A stretch of 29,452 nucleotides of DNA from Nocardioides sp. (GCA_003519585.1 DOWL01000206.1:1-29452); one strand, 5' to 3'. Counted from the stretch's first letter, positions 16,332 through 24,539 are shown. Notes: a model not told the origin generated them from the sequence alone. Numbers and translations: made by a program.

Positions 16332-16347
16332 CCGTCCCGCTGGCTAC
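16328..16347. terminator. Inverted repeat containing both convergent stop codons
   Basis: GTAGCC and GGCTAC form a perfect 6-bp inverted repeat with an 8-nt loop. Each arm includes the TAG stop of one convergent gene. It is a candidate bidirectional terminator; no T-run follows. Confidence 0.35.
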
Positions 16348-17141
16348 GGCTTTCCGGCGTGGGCGCCGAAGATATCCAGGACCTGGCGGGGCGCGGTCTT
16401 GGCCATCAACGCCCGAGGCGGGCGGGCGCCGTACTCCACGGTGAGGGCGAACCCCCTGAAGTGATGGTTGAACCAGCCGGTCATGGTGCCGTGGCACACC
16501 CCGCCGCAGTCGAGCGTGGTCGCCGGCAGCCGAAGGGTGCGGGCCACGAGGCGGGAGAAGCCCGGCCGCTTGTTGTCGGTGTCGACACCGTAGAGGGGCT
16601 GGTGGAAGCTCAGGACGTAGTCGGGGTCGACCTCGCGGAGGAACCGCATCATCGCCCTGGTCTCCGGCTCGGAGGCCGGGCGCGGACCCGACTCGTAGCT
16701 GCCATCCAGATCGGCCCAGTGGTAGGGGTAGTTGCGGTTGAGGTCGACGCCGCGGGCGTTGCGGCGGCTGTTGCGGGCCAGCCCGTCGGGGTTGTAGGCG
16801 GGCACCAGCCACAGGTCGACGCCACTGATCGCCTTCCCGCCCCGCAGGGAGCGCAGGATCTGCCGCGGAGCACCCTCGTTGCCGTGCATGGCGGCGATCA
16901 GGACGACGGTCGGTCCGCTGTGCCGTCCTTCGGCGCCGTTCTCCATGTGCCAGGCCCGGATCGGGCGGCCCCGCACCGAGTGGCCCAGGACGCGCTGCTC
17001 GAGCACATGGTTTCCGCGCTCGGCCGCGGGAGCCGGCGCGGCCGACGCGGCCGACGCGGCTCCGGAGGGTGCGGCCAGCGGTACGGCGAGCAGCGCGAGG
17101 GCGGGCAGGCTCCGAGCGAGCCGGTGGAACGAGGAATGCAT
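16344..17141 (-). CDS. Secreted M14-family zinc carboxypeptidase (MpaA-like)
   Basis: This 265-residue protein has an N-terminal signal sequence (about 1-35, basic start then an Ala/Leu-rich core). A compact M14 domain follows. The zinc ligands are His86 and Glu89 (AMHGNEG) and His180 (LSFHQPLYG). The substrate-binding RNARGVDLNRNYP lies at about 127-139 and the catalytic Glu is Glu236 (ALTVEYGAR). The short domain with NPDGLARNSRRNARGVDLNRN resembles murein-peptide amidases that cut gamma-D-Glu-meso-DAP bonds. Cleavage of peptidoglycan peptides is therefore plausible but not shown. Its ATG overlaps the stop of the upstream membrane gene by one base (TGATG), so translation is coupled. It closes a run beginning upstream of dapE. 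Confidence 0.87.
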   Translation of the reverse strand: MHSSFHRLARSLPALALLAVPLAAPSGAASAASAAPAPAAERGNHVLEQRVLGHSVRGRPIRAWHMENGAEGRHSGPTVVLIAAMHGNEGAPRQILRSLRGGKAISGVDLWLVPAYNPDGLARNSRRNARGVDLNRNYPYHWADLDGSYESGPRPASEPETRAMMRFLREVDPDYVLSFHQPLYGVDTDNKRPGFSRLVARTLRLPATTLDCGGVCHGTMTGWFNHHFRGFALTVEYGARPPRALMAKTAPRQVLDIFGAHAGKP

Positions 17142-17563
17142 CAGACGAGGTTGGTCAGGTAGGCGAAAGTGAAGACGACCACGCCGACCAGCATGCCGAC
17201 GTGGGCAAGGACCGAAAGACCAGGCCCCTCCGACCAGGTGTCCTGCTGAGCCGCAGAAGCGTGCTTGCCGTGGCTGGGCAGCCAGCGGACCAGGATCAGC
17301 AGCCCGGCGACGGTGGTGATCCAGAAGAACCCCAGGCCGACGATCCCGACCGACGAACTGCCGGCCGGCGAGTCCTCGGGAGCGATCAGGAAGACGGTCC
17401 AGATGACGACCGCGAGCGTGCCGCACACGGTGTGGACGTCGAGGAGTCGGCGGCCGACGTGGAAGCGCCCCGCGCCCTGACCGCCCCGCATCCGCAGCCG
17501 GGTGAGCACCACGACCACCGCCGCGAGGGCGGTGAGGACGTAGACGACCACAGGCACCGACAC
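17141..17563 (-). CDS. Four-helix membrane protein, unknown
   Basis: This 140-residue protein has four hydrophobic segments: about 3-21, 45-61, 71-92 and 118-138. His residues lie near helix ends (FHVGRR, DVHTVCG, SHGKH, LAHVGM), a pattern seen in small cytochrome- or DUF-type membrane proteins, but no haem-binding CxxCH motif is present. It ends in TGATG, shared with the M14 gene's start, so it is coupled to a secreted zinc carboxypeptidase and may serve it. It begins 15 bp after the DivIVA-like gene. I do not recognise the family. Confidence 0.78.
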   Translation of the reverse strand: MSVPVVVYVLTALAAVVVVLTRLRMRGGQGAGRFHVGRRLLDVHTVCGTLAVVIWTVFLIAPEDSPAGSSSVGIVGLGFFWITTVAGLLILVRWLPSHGKHASAAQQDTWSEGPGLSVLAHVGMLVGVVVFTFAYLTNLV

Positions 17564-17578
17564 GGGCCGCAGTGTGCC

Positions 17579-17995
17579 CTACGTCGTGTGGTCGTCGCCA
17601 CGAGCGTCCGCGGCAGGCGGTGTGTTGATGACCTCACCCGGCCGGGCCGCGTGCCTGGGTGCCGCCCGGCGCGACGGGCGCTCGGGGGCCGGCGGAGTGG
17701 GCTCGGCAAGGGCCTCGGGCGGAGTCCCGACAGCGAGCTCATCGTCTGCGTCGGTCCCGTCGAGTTGCCGGGCGACTCGGTCGAGCAGGGCGTCGACCTC
17801 GGACATGCGGTAGCCGCGGAAGGCGAGCGAGAACCGGACCCGCCGGACGTCGTCGCCGCGCAGGGCGCGGTCGGCGGGCACCAACGCGTCGGGCCGGTCG
17901 TCGTACGCATCGGACAGCGGCGCGCCGCGCCCGGCGGCGAGGGCGGCGACGCCGCCCATCACCACGACCACCAGGGCGGCGAGGAACCAGATCAC
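17579..17995 (-). CDS. DivIVA-domain small membrane-anchored protein
   Basis: This 138-residue protein starts with GTG. It has one N-terminal membrane helix (about 2-22), then VRRVRFSLAFRGYRMSEVDALLDRVARQL at about 51-79, which is the DivIVA N-terminal signature for membrane-curvature-associated proteins. A Pro/Ala/Glu-rich disordered tail follows, without the long coiled coil of true DivIVA/Wag31. It is therefore a short DivIVA-motif protein, not the polar growth scaffold itself. It follows the LOG-family gene by 7 bp and precedes the four-helix membrane gene by 15 bp. A role in cell-wall growth is inference from the motif and the dapE/M14 neighbours. Confidence 0.83.
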   Translation of the reverse strand: MIWFLAALVVVVMGGVAALAAGRGAPLSDAYDDRPDALVPADRALRGDDVRRVRFSLAFRGYRMSEVDALLDRVARQLDGTDADDELAVGTPPEALAEPTPPAPERPSRRAAPRHAARPGEVINTPPAADARGDDHTT

Positions 17996-18002
17996 GGCGA
18001 TC

Positions 18003-18728
18003 TCACCGACCCTCGCGCGCCGCGACCATGATCTGCACCGCCTCGTCCACGTCGTCGGTCAACTGGACCATGTCGAGGTCGGCCTCGGTCAGCTTGCCGT
18101 CGGCCAGGGCCACCTCACGGAGCCAGGTGAGCAGCCCCGACCAGTACTCCGTGCCGATCAGCACGATCGGGAACCGGGTGACCTTGCGGGTCTGGACCAG
18201 GGTGAGCGCCTCGAACAGCTCATCGAGGGTGCCGAACCCGCCCGGGAGCACCGCGAAGCCCTGGGAGTACTTCACGAACATCGTCTTGCGGGCGAAGAAG
18301 TAGCGGAAGTTGATGCCGACATCGGCCCAGTCGTTGAGGCCGGACTCGAACGGCAGCTCGATGCCGAGCCCGACGCTCACCCCGCCCGCTTCGCTGGCGC
18401 CCTTGTTGGCGGCCTCCATCGTGCCCGGTCCGCCGCCGGTGATCACCGCGAAGCCGGCGTCGACGATCTTCCGGCCGAGCAGCTCGGCCAGGGCGTACGT
18501 CGGGTGGTCGGGCTGGGTGCGCGCCGAGCCGAAGACGGCGATCGCCGGCCCTAGCTCGGCCAGCGCGCCGAACCCCTCGACGAACTCGGCCTGGATGCGG
18601 AGCACCCGCCACGGGTCGGTGTGCACCCAGTCGGTCGGGCCGCGCGAGTCGAGCAGCCGCTGGTCGGTGGTGCTGCCGTCGACCTGGCTCCGGCGCTGGA
18701 TGACCGGGCCCTTGAACTTCGATCTCAT
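18003..18728 (-). CDS. LOG-family (TIGR00730) nucleotide phosphoribohydrolase
   Basis: This is 241 residues from the ATG at 18728. The Rossmann-like fold shows AVFGSARTQPDHPTY, AVITGGGPGTMEAANKGA and the family signature LPGGFGTLDELFEAL (PGGxGTxxE). LOG-family enzymes cleave nucleoside 5'-monophosphates to base plus ribose-5-phosphate and activate cytokinins in some organisms; M. tuberculosis Rv1205 near dapE is the likely counterpart. The start is decided by an ATGA overlap of 4 nt with the dapE stop. A second in-frame ATG at 18740 would give a 16-nt overlap. Product and neighbours fit the conserved dapE-LOG order of actinobacteria. Confidence 0.92.
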   Translation of the reverse strand: MRSKFKGPVIQRRSQVDGSTTDQRLLDSRGPTDWVHTDPWRVLRIQAEFVEGFGALAELGPAIAVFGSARTQPDHPTYALAELLGRKIVDAGFAVITGGGPGTMEAANKGASEAGGVSVGLGIELPFESGLNDWADVGINFRYFFARKTMFVKYSQGFAVLPGGFGTLDELFEALTLVQTRKVTRFPIVLIGTEYWSGLLTWLREVALADGKLTEADLDMVQLTDDVDEAVQIMVAAREGR

Positions 18729-19795
18729 GAGGAAAGCCACTCCTTGAGCTGCCGCTCGCAGCGCTCGATGTGCTCGACGGGCACGTGCTCATCCTGCTTG
18801 TGGGCGAGCATGGGGTCGCCGGGACCGAAGTTGACGGCCGGGATGCCGAGAGCGGTGAAGCGGGCGACGTCGGTCCAGCCGAACTTGGGGTTGACCTCGC
18901 GACCCACGGCCTCGATGAACGCCTTGGCCGCGGGGAGGTCCAGCCCGGGGAGCGCACCGGGGGCGCTGTCCGTGACGCGGACGTCGTAACCCTCGAAGAC
19001 GTCGCGGACGTGCTGCTGCGCCTCCTCCTCGCTGCGGTCGGGGGCGAACCGGTAGTTCACCTCGACCACGCACTCGTCGGGCAGCACGTTGCCAGCCACC
19101 CCGCCGCGGATGCCGACGGCGTTGAGTCCCTCGTGGTACTCCAAGCCGTCGATGAGCGGTTTGCGGGGCTCGTAGGTCGTGAGCCGTTCGAGGATGGGCG
19201 TCGCACGGTGGATCGCGTTGACGCCCTTCCAGCTGCGTGCGGAGTGCGCACGCTCGCCGGTGGCCCGCACCTCGACCCGCAGGGTGCCCTGACAGCCTGC
19301 CTCGACCTCGGCGTTGGAGGGCTCCATGAGGATGGCGAAGTCGGCCTCCATCAGCTCCGGGTGGCTCTGGCTGAGGAGGTTGAGGCCGTTGAACTCGGAG
19401 TCGATCTCCTCGGCCTCGTAGAGGATGAAGGTGACGTCGCGGTTGGGCTCGGGCACGGTGGCCGCCAGCCGCAGGATGACCGCGTCGCCACCCTTCATGT
19501 CGCAGGTGCCGAGCCCGTGCAGCAGTTCGCCTTCGCGTCGAGCGGGGAGGTTGTCGTTGAGCGGCACGGTGTCGAGGTGGCCGGCGATCACGACCCGCTC
19601 ACCGCGGCCGAGCTCGGTGCGGGCGACCACGGTGTGGCCGTGTCGGGTCACGCTGAGATGGTCGAGTTCGCGCAATGCGTCCTCGACGGCGTCCGCGATG
19701 GCCTGCTCGTTGCGGCTGACCGATTCGATGTCGACCAGCTGCACGGTGAGGTCGACGGCGCCGGCGGAGAGGTCGAGGGACACGTCGACAGTCAA
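18725..19795 (-). CDS. dapE: Succinyl-diaminopimelate desuccinylase
   Basis: This 356-residue M20-family zinc enzyme hydrolyses N-succinyl-LL-diaminopimelate, a step of the lysine and meso-DAP pathway. Visible metal and catalytic motifs are AGHLDTVP, GLGTCDMKGG (bridging Asp), LYEAEEIDSEFNG (Glu pair), ILMEPSN and the C-terminal LAHKQDEHVP. The GERAHSARSWKGVNAIHRA segment is the dimerisation/lid signature. Length fits the actinobacterial DapE type. Its start overlaps the stop of the SRPBCC gene by 4 nt and its stop overlaps the LOG-family start by 4 nt, so three genes are translationally chained. dapD is also in the window, at 27396. Confidence 0.94.
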   Translation of the reverse strand: MTVDVSLDLSAGAVDLTVQLVDIESVSRNEQAIADAVEDALRELDHLSVTRHGHTVVARTELGRGERVVIAGHLDTVPLNDNLPARREGELLHGLGTCDMKGGDAVILRLAATVPEPNRDVTFILYEAEEIDSEFNGLNLLSQSHPELMEADFAILMEPSNAEVEAGCQGTLRVEVRATGERAHSARSWKGVNAIHRATPILERLTTYEPRKPLIDGLEYHEGLNAVGIRGGVAGNVLPDECVVEVNYRFAPDRSEEEAQQHVRDVFEGYDVRVTDSAPGALPGLDLPAAKAFIEAVGREVNPKFGWTDVARFTALGIPAVNFGPGDPMLAHKQDEHVPVEHIERCERQLKEWLSS

Positions 19796-20097
19796 CCAGC
19801 CCCCTCGACGTACGCCGCCAGCTTGGTCAACGACATCCGGGTGCCGGCCTCGTTGTCGCCCGGTGGGACAGCGTCGGGGATGCCCTCGTGGAGCAGCTCG
19901 ACCTCGGTTGCGCCTTCGACGTCACGCAGGCTCCAGGTCATGGTCATCGCGCCGCGCAAACCAACCTCGTCGGTGTCGAACTCGATCCGTTCCACGACCT
20001 GGCGGTGGGGCACCAGCCTGGCGAAGGTGCCGGAGTAGGTGTCGGTGGCACCCTCTGTCTTCCCGATCCGGTCCTCGCCGCGGTAGGTCAGCGACAC
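19792..20097 (-). CDS. SRPBCC/AHSA1-family protein, apparently 5'-truncated
   Basis: This 101-residue protein starts with GTG. It matches the C-terminal two thirds of START/AHSA1-like proteins: SLTYRGEDRIGKTEGATDTYSGTF, LVPHRQVVERIEFDTDEVGLRGAMTMTWSL and the final NEAGTRMSLTKLAAYVEG. Full family members are about 140-160 residues and begin with a conserved beta-alpha part that is missing here. The reading frame stays open upstream of the GTG and encodes VPVEGGRFR, which fits the family's lead-in to SLTYR, so homology runs past the start. No good start codon lies further up before the divergent oxidoreductase gene. It may be a decayed or recently shortened gene. It overlaps dapE by 4 nt. Confidence 0.7.
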   Translation of the reverse strand: MSLTYRGEDRIGKTEGATDTYSGTFARLVPHRQVVERIEFDTDEVGLRGAMTMTWSLRDVEGATEVELLHEGIPDAVPPGDNEAGTRMSLTKLAAYVEGAG

Positions 20098-20124
20098 CCG
20101 GAACCGGCCGCCTTCGACCGGAAC

Positions 20125-20138
20125 TAGAACTTGTTCTA
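20125..20138. promoter_or_regulatory. KstR-like operator palindrome
   Basis: TAGAACTTGTTCTA is a perfect 6-bp inverted repeat around TT. It fits the KstR consensus TnnAACnnGTTnnA, established for cholesterol-catabolism genes in mycobacteria and rhodococci. It ends 21 nt before the LLM oxidoreductase ATG and overlaps its promoter region. Confidence 0.6.
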
Positions 20139-20147
20139 CTTCTCGCC

Positions 20148-20153
20148 TACGCT
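20148..20153 (+). promoter_or_regulatory. Candidate -10 box, leaderless start of the LLM oxidoreductase gene
   Basis: TACGCT ends 6 nt before the ATG at 20160, identical in sequence and spacing to the box at 7412. The KstR-like site lies just upstream. Confidence 0.4.
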
Positions 20154-20159
20154 GCCGCC

Positions 20160-21014
20160 ATGCGCAACGGCCTGGTGCTGTTCTCCTCCGACCGCGGGAT
20201 CACGCCGGCCGACCTGGCCCGGGCAGCCGAGGAGCGTGGCTTCGACACCTTCTACGTCCCCGAGCACACCCACATCCCGGTCCGGCGCGACGCCGCACAC
20301 CCCGGGACCGGCGACGAGACCCTCCCGGACGACCGCTACAGCCGCACCCTCGATCCGTGGGTCTCGCTCGCGACCGCGGCCCAGGTCACGACCCGGATCC
20401 GGCTTGCGACAGCGGTCGCGCTACCGGTCGAATCCGACCCGATCACGCTGGCCAAGACCATCGCCACCCTCGACCACCTGTCCGGGGGCCGAGTCGACGT
20501 CGGTGCCGGCTTCGGTTGGAACACCGACGAACTCGAGGACCACCACGTCCCGCCGCAGCGGCGCCGCACCGTGCTCCGTGAGTACGTCGAGGCGATGCGG
20601 GCGCTGTGGACCCAGGACGAGGCGTCGTACGACGGCGAGTTCGTGCGGTTCGGCCCCTCATGGGCCTACCCCAAGCCGGTCCAGGCGCACGTCCCGCTGA
20701 TCATCGGCGCCGGCGGCGGCCCGAAGACCTTCGGTTGGATCTCCCGGCACGCCGACGGCTGGATGACCACGCCGCAGGAGACCGACATCAGCGACCGGAT
20801 CGAGGCGCTCCGGGCGGCCTGGGCCGACGCGGGTCGCGAGGGCAGCCCTGACATCCGGATCCTGATCGCCTTCCGGCCCGACCCGGCCGACCTGATCAGG
20901 TGGGCCGAGCAGGGGGTCAGCGAGCTGATCTGGGGCGTCCCCGACAAGTCCGAGGACGAGGTGCTGGCCCACCTGGATCGCCTGGCGGGGCGGCTGGGGC
21001 TCACGCCCGGGTGA
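20160..21014 (+). CDS. LLM-class F420-dependent oxidoreductase (TIGR03619-like)
   Basis: This is a 284-residue TIM-barrel enzyme of the luciferase-like monooxygenase superfamily, F420-using branch. Motifs are [52 protein letters not shown] and [16 protein letters not shown]. Members reduce or oxidise varied substrates with cofactor F420; the substrate is not readable. A KstR-like operator just upstream hints at lipid or steroid breakdown, as for F420-type enzymes in the mycobacterial KstR regulon. The ATG at 20160 has a -10 box directly before it. Its 3' end overlaps convergent ileS by 14 bp. Confidence 0.9.
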   Translation: MRNGLVLFSSDRGITPADLARAAEERGFDTFYVPEHTHIPVRRDAAHPGTGDETLPDDRYSRTLDPWVSLATAAQVTTRIRLATAVALPVESDPITLAKTIATLDHLSGGRVDVGAGFGWNTDELEDHHVPPQRRRTVLREYVEAMRALWTQDEASYDGEFVRFGPSWAYPKPVQAHVPLIIGAGGGPKTFGWISRHADGWMTTPQETDISDRIEALRAAWADAGREGSPDIRILIAFRPDPADLIRWAEQGVSELIWGVPDKSEDEVLAHLDRLAGRLGLTPG

Positions 21015-24000
21015 CGGTCACCTTCGGCTCGCCGTCCGGACCGGCCGCCACCTCGAACGACGTCGCGAGCGTCTCGCTGGCGATCAGCTGCTCGTGGGTC
21101 CGGGCCGCCGCCTGGACCGCCTCCGAACCGGCGATGGTCAGCGCGATCCGGTCGGAGACGTCGAGACCGGCGTCTCGGCGGGCCTGCTGAACCGCCCGGA
21201 CCAGGTCGCGGGCCAGCCCCTCGGCCGCCAACTCTGGCGTCACAGCGGTGTCGAGGACGACGAAGCCACCGGTGGGCAGCACGCCCACGGCGGCGGAATC
21301 GTCGGCCGAGCCGGCCACCGTCTCGAGGGTGAACTCACCCTCGACCAGGGCCAGCCCGCCCGCGGTGACAGTGCCGTCCTCGGCCACCGACCAGTCGCCC
21401 GACTTCGAGCCCTGGATCGCCTTCTGCACGTCGCGGCCCAGCCGCGGGCCGGCCGCGCGGGCGTTGACCGTGAGCTTCTGTGAGACGCCGTACGACGCCG
21501 CCTCGGGCGCGTCGGCCGCGAGCAGCCGGACCGCCTTGACGTTGACCTCGTCGGCCACGATCGACTCGAAGCCGACCAACGTCGCGGGGTCGTCGACGAC
21601 GACGGTCAGCGAGGCCAGCGGCAGCCGGTTGCGTAGGTTGCCGGCCTTGCGCAGCGCCGAGGTGGCCGAGCAGACCTCGCGCGCCTGGTCCATCGACGCC
21701 ACCAGCGCGTCGTCGGCCGGGAGCTCCTCGGCCAGCGGCCAGTCGGCGAGGTGCACCGACCGCTCACCGGTCAGCCCGCGCCACACCTCCTCGGTGGTCA
21801 GCGGGAGCAGCGGCGCCGTGACGCGGCACACCGTCTCCAGCACCGTGTAGAGGGTGTCGAACGCGTCCGGGTTGTCGCCCCAGAACCGGTCGCGGGAGCG
21901 CCGGATGTACCAATTGGTCAGCACGTCGAGGAACTGCCGGGTGGTCTCGCACGCGTCGGCGACGGCGTAGTCGTCCATCTCGGCCGTGGCCCGCTCGACG
22001 TACTGCCGGCACTTGGCCAGCAGGTAGCGGTCCAGCGGGTCCGTGGACGTCGTCCGGCGCGCGGCGTCGTAGCCGCTGCCACCGTGGGCGGCGTTGGCGT
22101 AGAGCTGGAAGAAGTACCAGCTGTTCCACAGCGGGATCATCACGATCCGCACTGCGTCGCGGATGCCCTGCTCTGTGACGATCAGGTTGCCGCCGCGCAG
22201 GATCGGCGAGGACATCAGGAACCAACGCATCGCGTCGGCGCCATCGCGGTCGAAGACCTCGCTGACGTCGGGGTAGTTGCGCAGCGACTTCGACATCTTG
22301 TTGCCGTCGGAGCCGAGCACGATGCCGTGGCTGATGCAGTTCTCGAAGGCCGGCCGGTCGAAGATCGCGGTCGCCAGGATGTGCAGGGTGTAGAACCAGC
22401 CCCGGGTCTGGCCGATGTACTCGACGATGAAGTCGGCCGGGAAGTGCCCGACGGTGGAGCCGTCACTCGCCCCGCGGAACCAGTCCTCGTTCTCGAACGG
22501 GTAGTGCACCTGGGCGAAACTCATCGACCCGGAGTCGAACCACACGTCGAGCACGTCGGGGACCCGGCGCATCGTCGACCTGCCGGTCGGGTCGTCGGGG
22601 TTGGGGCGGGTCAGCTCGTCGACGTAGGGGCGGTGCAGGTCGGGCTGGCCTTCCTTGTCGCGCGGCAGCCGCCCGAAGTCTCGCTCCAACTCCTCGAACG
22701 AGCCGTAGACGTCGAGTCGCGGGTAGGCCTCGTCGTCGCTCTTCCACACCGGCACCGGCGAACCCCAGAACCGGTTCCGGGTGATCGACCAGTCGCGGGC
22801 GTTCTCCAGCCACTTGCCGAACTGGCCGTCCTTGGTGTGCTCGGGCACCCAGTTGATCTGCTGGTTGAGCTCGAGCATCCGCTGCTTGAACGCCGTCACC
22901 TGGACGAACCACGACGAGACGCCCTTGTAGATCAGCTTCTCGCGGCACCGCCAGCAGTGCGGGTAGGAGTGGTCGTAGGTCTCGCGGCGCAGCAGCACCG
23001 TGCCGGGGGTGACCGAGCCGGTCTCCCCCACGCCCGCGGTCGCGGCCTTGAGGTGGTCGATGATCTGCAGGTTGGCGTCGAAGACCAGCAGCCCGGCGTA
23101 GTCGTCGACCGGGTGGGTGAACGTGCCGTCCTTGCCCACCGGCATCACCGCCTCGATGCCCTCGCGGTCGGTGACCTCCTTGTCGGCCTCACCGAAGGCG
23201 CCCGCGCTGTGCACCAGCCCGGTGCCGTCGGTGGTGGTGACGAACTCGTCGCCGGCCACTACGCGGAACGCGTTGGCGTGTCCCTCGAAGTAGCTGAACG
23301 GCGGCGCGTAGACCAGCCCGACCAGGTCTGCTCCGGTGCCGCGCCAGACCACCTCCGGCTCACCCTGGCCCTCCGGGGCGAGCTCCCGCGCGTACGCCGG
23401 GAGCCGGGCTTCGGCGAGGATCAGCCGGGTCCCGTCGTGCTCGACCGCGACGTAGTCGATCTCGGTGCCGACCATCACGGCGAGGTTGCTCGGCAGCGTC
23501 CACGGCGTCGTGGTCCAGATCAGCAGCCTGGCGTCGTGGAGCGGGCCGTCCGAGGTGATCCGGAAGCCGACCGTGACCGCCGGGTCCTGGACGTTCTGGT
23601 AGACGTCGTCGTCCATCCGCAGCTCGTGGTTGGACAGCGGGGTCTCGTCGTTCCAGCAGTAGGGCAGCACCCGGAAGCCCTCGTAGACGTAGCCCTTGTC
23701 GTAGAGCTGCTTGAACGCCCACATCACCGACTCCATGTAGTCGGGGTTCATGGTGCGGTAGTCGTGGTCGAAGTCGACCCAACGCGCCTGCCGGGTGACG
23801 TAGTCGCGCCACTCGCCGGTGTACTTCATCACCGAGGCCCGGCAGGCCTCGTTGAACTTCTCGATGCCCAACTCGAGGATCTCGTCGGTGGTCTTGATGC
23901 CGTTGAGCCGCATCGCCTCCAACTCGGCAGGCAGGCCGTGGGTGTCCCACCCGAACCGGCGCTCGACCCGGCGACCGCGCATGGTCTGGTAGCGCGGGAC

Positions 24001-24231
24001 GACGTCCTTGACGTAGCCGGTCAGCAGGTGGCCGTAGTGCGGCAGCCCGTTGGCGAACGGCGGCCCGTCGTAGAAGACGAACTCGTTGGCACCGTCGGCA
24101 CCCGCATCGCGCTGGTCGATGCTCGCCTGGAACGTCCCGTCCTGCTCCCAGTAGGCGAGGACTCGCTCCTCGATCTCCGGGAAGCGAGGGCTCGACGGGA
24201 CTGCGGCATCGCCTGACTTGGGGTAGCTCAT
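21001..24231 (-). CDS. ileS: Isoleucyl-tRNA synthetase, IleS2 (eukaryote-like) type
   Basis: This 1076-residue class I synthetase charges tRNA-Ile. The HIGH motif is GLPHYGH in [15 protein letters not shown], and the KMSKS loop is [12 protein letters not shown]. The editing (CP1) domain lies between, and a CxxC pair (CWRC) occurs in the middle. The PHYGH form, NKMSKS loop and length place it in the IleS2 type, shared with other actinobacteria and associated with tolerance of mupirocin. The ATG at 24231 begins [12 protein letters not shown] and follows AGAAG. The frame stays open to about 24519, but that stretch is the T-box leader and is not translated. Expression is predicted to depend on uncharged tRNA-Ile. 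Confidence 0.95.
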   Translation of the reverse strand: MSYPKSGDAAVPSSPRFPEIEERVLAYWEQDGTFQASIDQRDAGADGANEFVFYDGPPFANGLPHYGHLLTGYVKDVVPRYQTMRGRRVERRFGWDTHGLPAELEAMRLNGIKTTDEILELGIEKFNEACRASVMKYTGEWRDYVTRQARWVDFDHDYRTMNPDYMESVMWAFKQLYDKGYVYEGFRVLPYCWNDETPLSNHELRMDDDVYQNVQDPAVTVGFRITSDGPLHDARLLIWTTTPWTLPSNLAVMVGTEIDYVAVEHDGTRLILAEARLPAYARELAPEGQGEPEVVWRGTGADLVGLVYAPPFSYFEGHANAFRVVAGDEFVTTTDGTGLVHSAGAFGEADKEVTDREGIEAVMPVGKDGTFTHPVDDYAGLLVFDANLQIIDHLKAATAGVGETGSVTPGTVLLRRETYDHSYPHCWRCREKLIYKGVSSWFVQVTAFKQRMLELNQQINWVPEHTKDGQFGKWLENARDWSITRNRFWGSPVPVWKSDDEAYPRLDVYGSFEELERDFGRLPRDKEGQPDLHRPYVDELTRPNPDDPTGRSTMRRVPDVLDVWFDSGSMSFAQVHYPFENEDWFRGASDGSTVGHFPADFIVEYIGQTRGWFYTLHILATAIFDRPAFENCISHGIVLGSDGNKMSKSLRNYPDVSEVFDRDGADAMRWFLMSSPILRGGNLIVTEQGIRDAVRIVMIPLWNSWYFFQLYANAAHGGSGYDAARRTTSTDPLDRYLLAKCRQYVERATAEMDDYAVADACETTRQFLDVLTNWYIRRSRDRFWGDNPDAFDTLYTVLETVCRVTAPLLPLTTEEVWRGLTGERSVHLADWPLAEELPADDALVASMDQAREVCSATSALRKAGNLRNRLPLASLTVVVDDPATLVGFESIVADEVNVKAVRLLAADAPEAASYGVSQKLTVNARAAGPRLGRDVQKAIQGSKSGDWSVAEDGTVTAGGLALVEGEFTLETVAGSADDSAAVGVLPTGGFVVLDTAVTPELAAEGLARDLVRAVQQARRDAGLDVSDRIALTIAGSEAVQAAARTHEQLIASETLATSFEVAAGPDGEPKVTVTRA

Positions 24232-24433
24232 CGGCTTCTCTCTGTGATTGGGGGCGATCGGCAACCAACCACAGGGACGACATCGACTGCCGCGGTACCA
24301 CCCTGCTTGCTCTCGCGAGCCACTTCGTTGACGGCTGTGACGGGCCCACCCGTCCGGTTCTACTGAGCCCGATGCCGCTGGGCCGTTCTTCCGGAGGCTC
24401 GCCGCTGATGACGGCTCGAACGCCTGTGGCTCC
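24232..24433 (-). ncRNA. ileS T-box leader (translational type)
   Basis: On the minus strand the 14-nt T-box core AGGGTGGTACCGCG is perfect (24291-24304). Upstream, a short stem I can form from AGGC...GCCT enclosing GCCG-TCATCAG-CGGC, with an Ile ATC in the terminal loop. This matches the ultrashort stem I of actinobacterial ileS T-boxes. Just before the ileS ribosome binding site, CTGTGGTTGG and CCAATCACAG form a 10-bp hairpin with one G-U pair (24242-24274). No T-tract terminator is present, so control is probably of translation: uncharged tRNA-Ile should free the ribosome binding site. The specifier assignment is inference; a second ATC occurs in a nearby GCCC...GGGC hairpin. Confidence 0.88.
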
Positions 24434-24439
24434 AGCGTA
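24434..24439 (-). promoter_or_regulatory. Candidate -10 box of the ileS leader transcript
   Basis: Minus-strand TACGCT lies so that transcription would start near 24427, directly before the proposed stem I of the T-box. It is the same hexamer as the boxes at 7412 and 20148. Confidence 0.4.
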
Positions 24440-24465
24440 CGGCGCGGGGCGCCGCGGGTGCGAAT

Positions 24466-24482
24466 CAGTTGCGAAGCAACTG
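24466..24482. repeat. Perfect 7-bp inverted repeat
   Basis: CAGTTGC-GAA-GCAACTG lies between the ileS leader promoter and the DinB-type gene. It could be an operator for either gene or a small hairpin. No regulator is recognised for it. Confidence 0.45.
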
Positions 24483-24539
24483 CCCGCGTGCACCAGAACC
24501 GCGTTGTCTCAGCGCGCACGAACGGGTTGAGTCATCACC

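Noticed and set aside
21751..24216. 821-codon open frame on the plus strand
   Set aside because: It lies antisense within ileS, whose motifs are unambiguous. The product is Val/Arg/His/Gly-rich low complexity.
24232..24519. In-frame extension of ileS by 96 codons
   Set aside because: The stretch contains the T-box core and hairpins, and its translation resembles no synthetase N-terminus. The ATG at 24231 fits the family.
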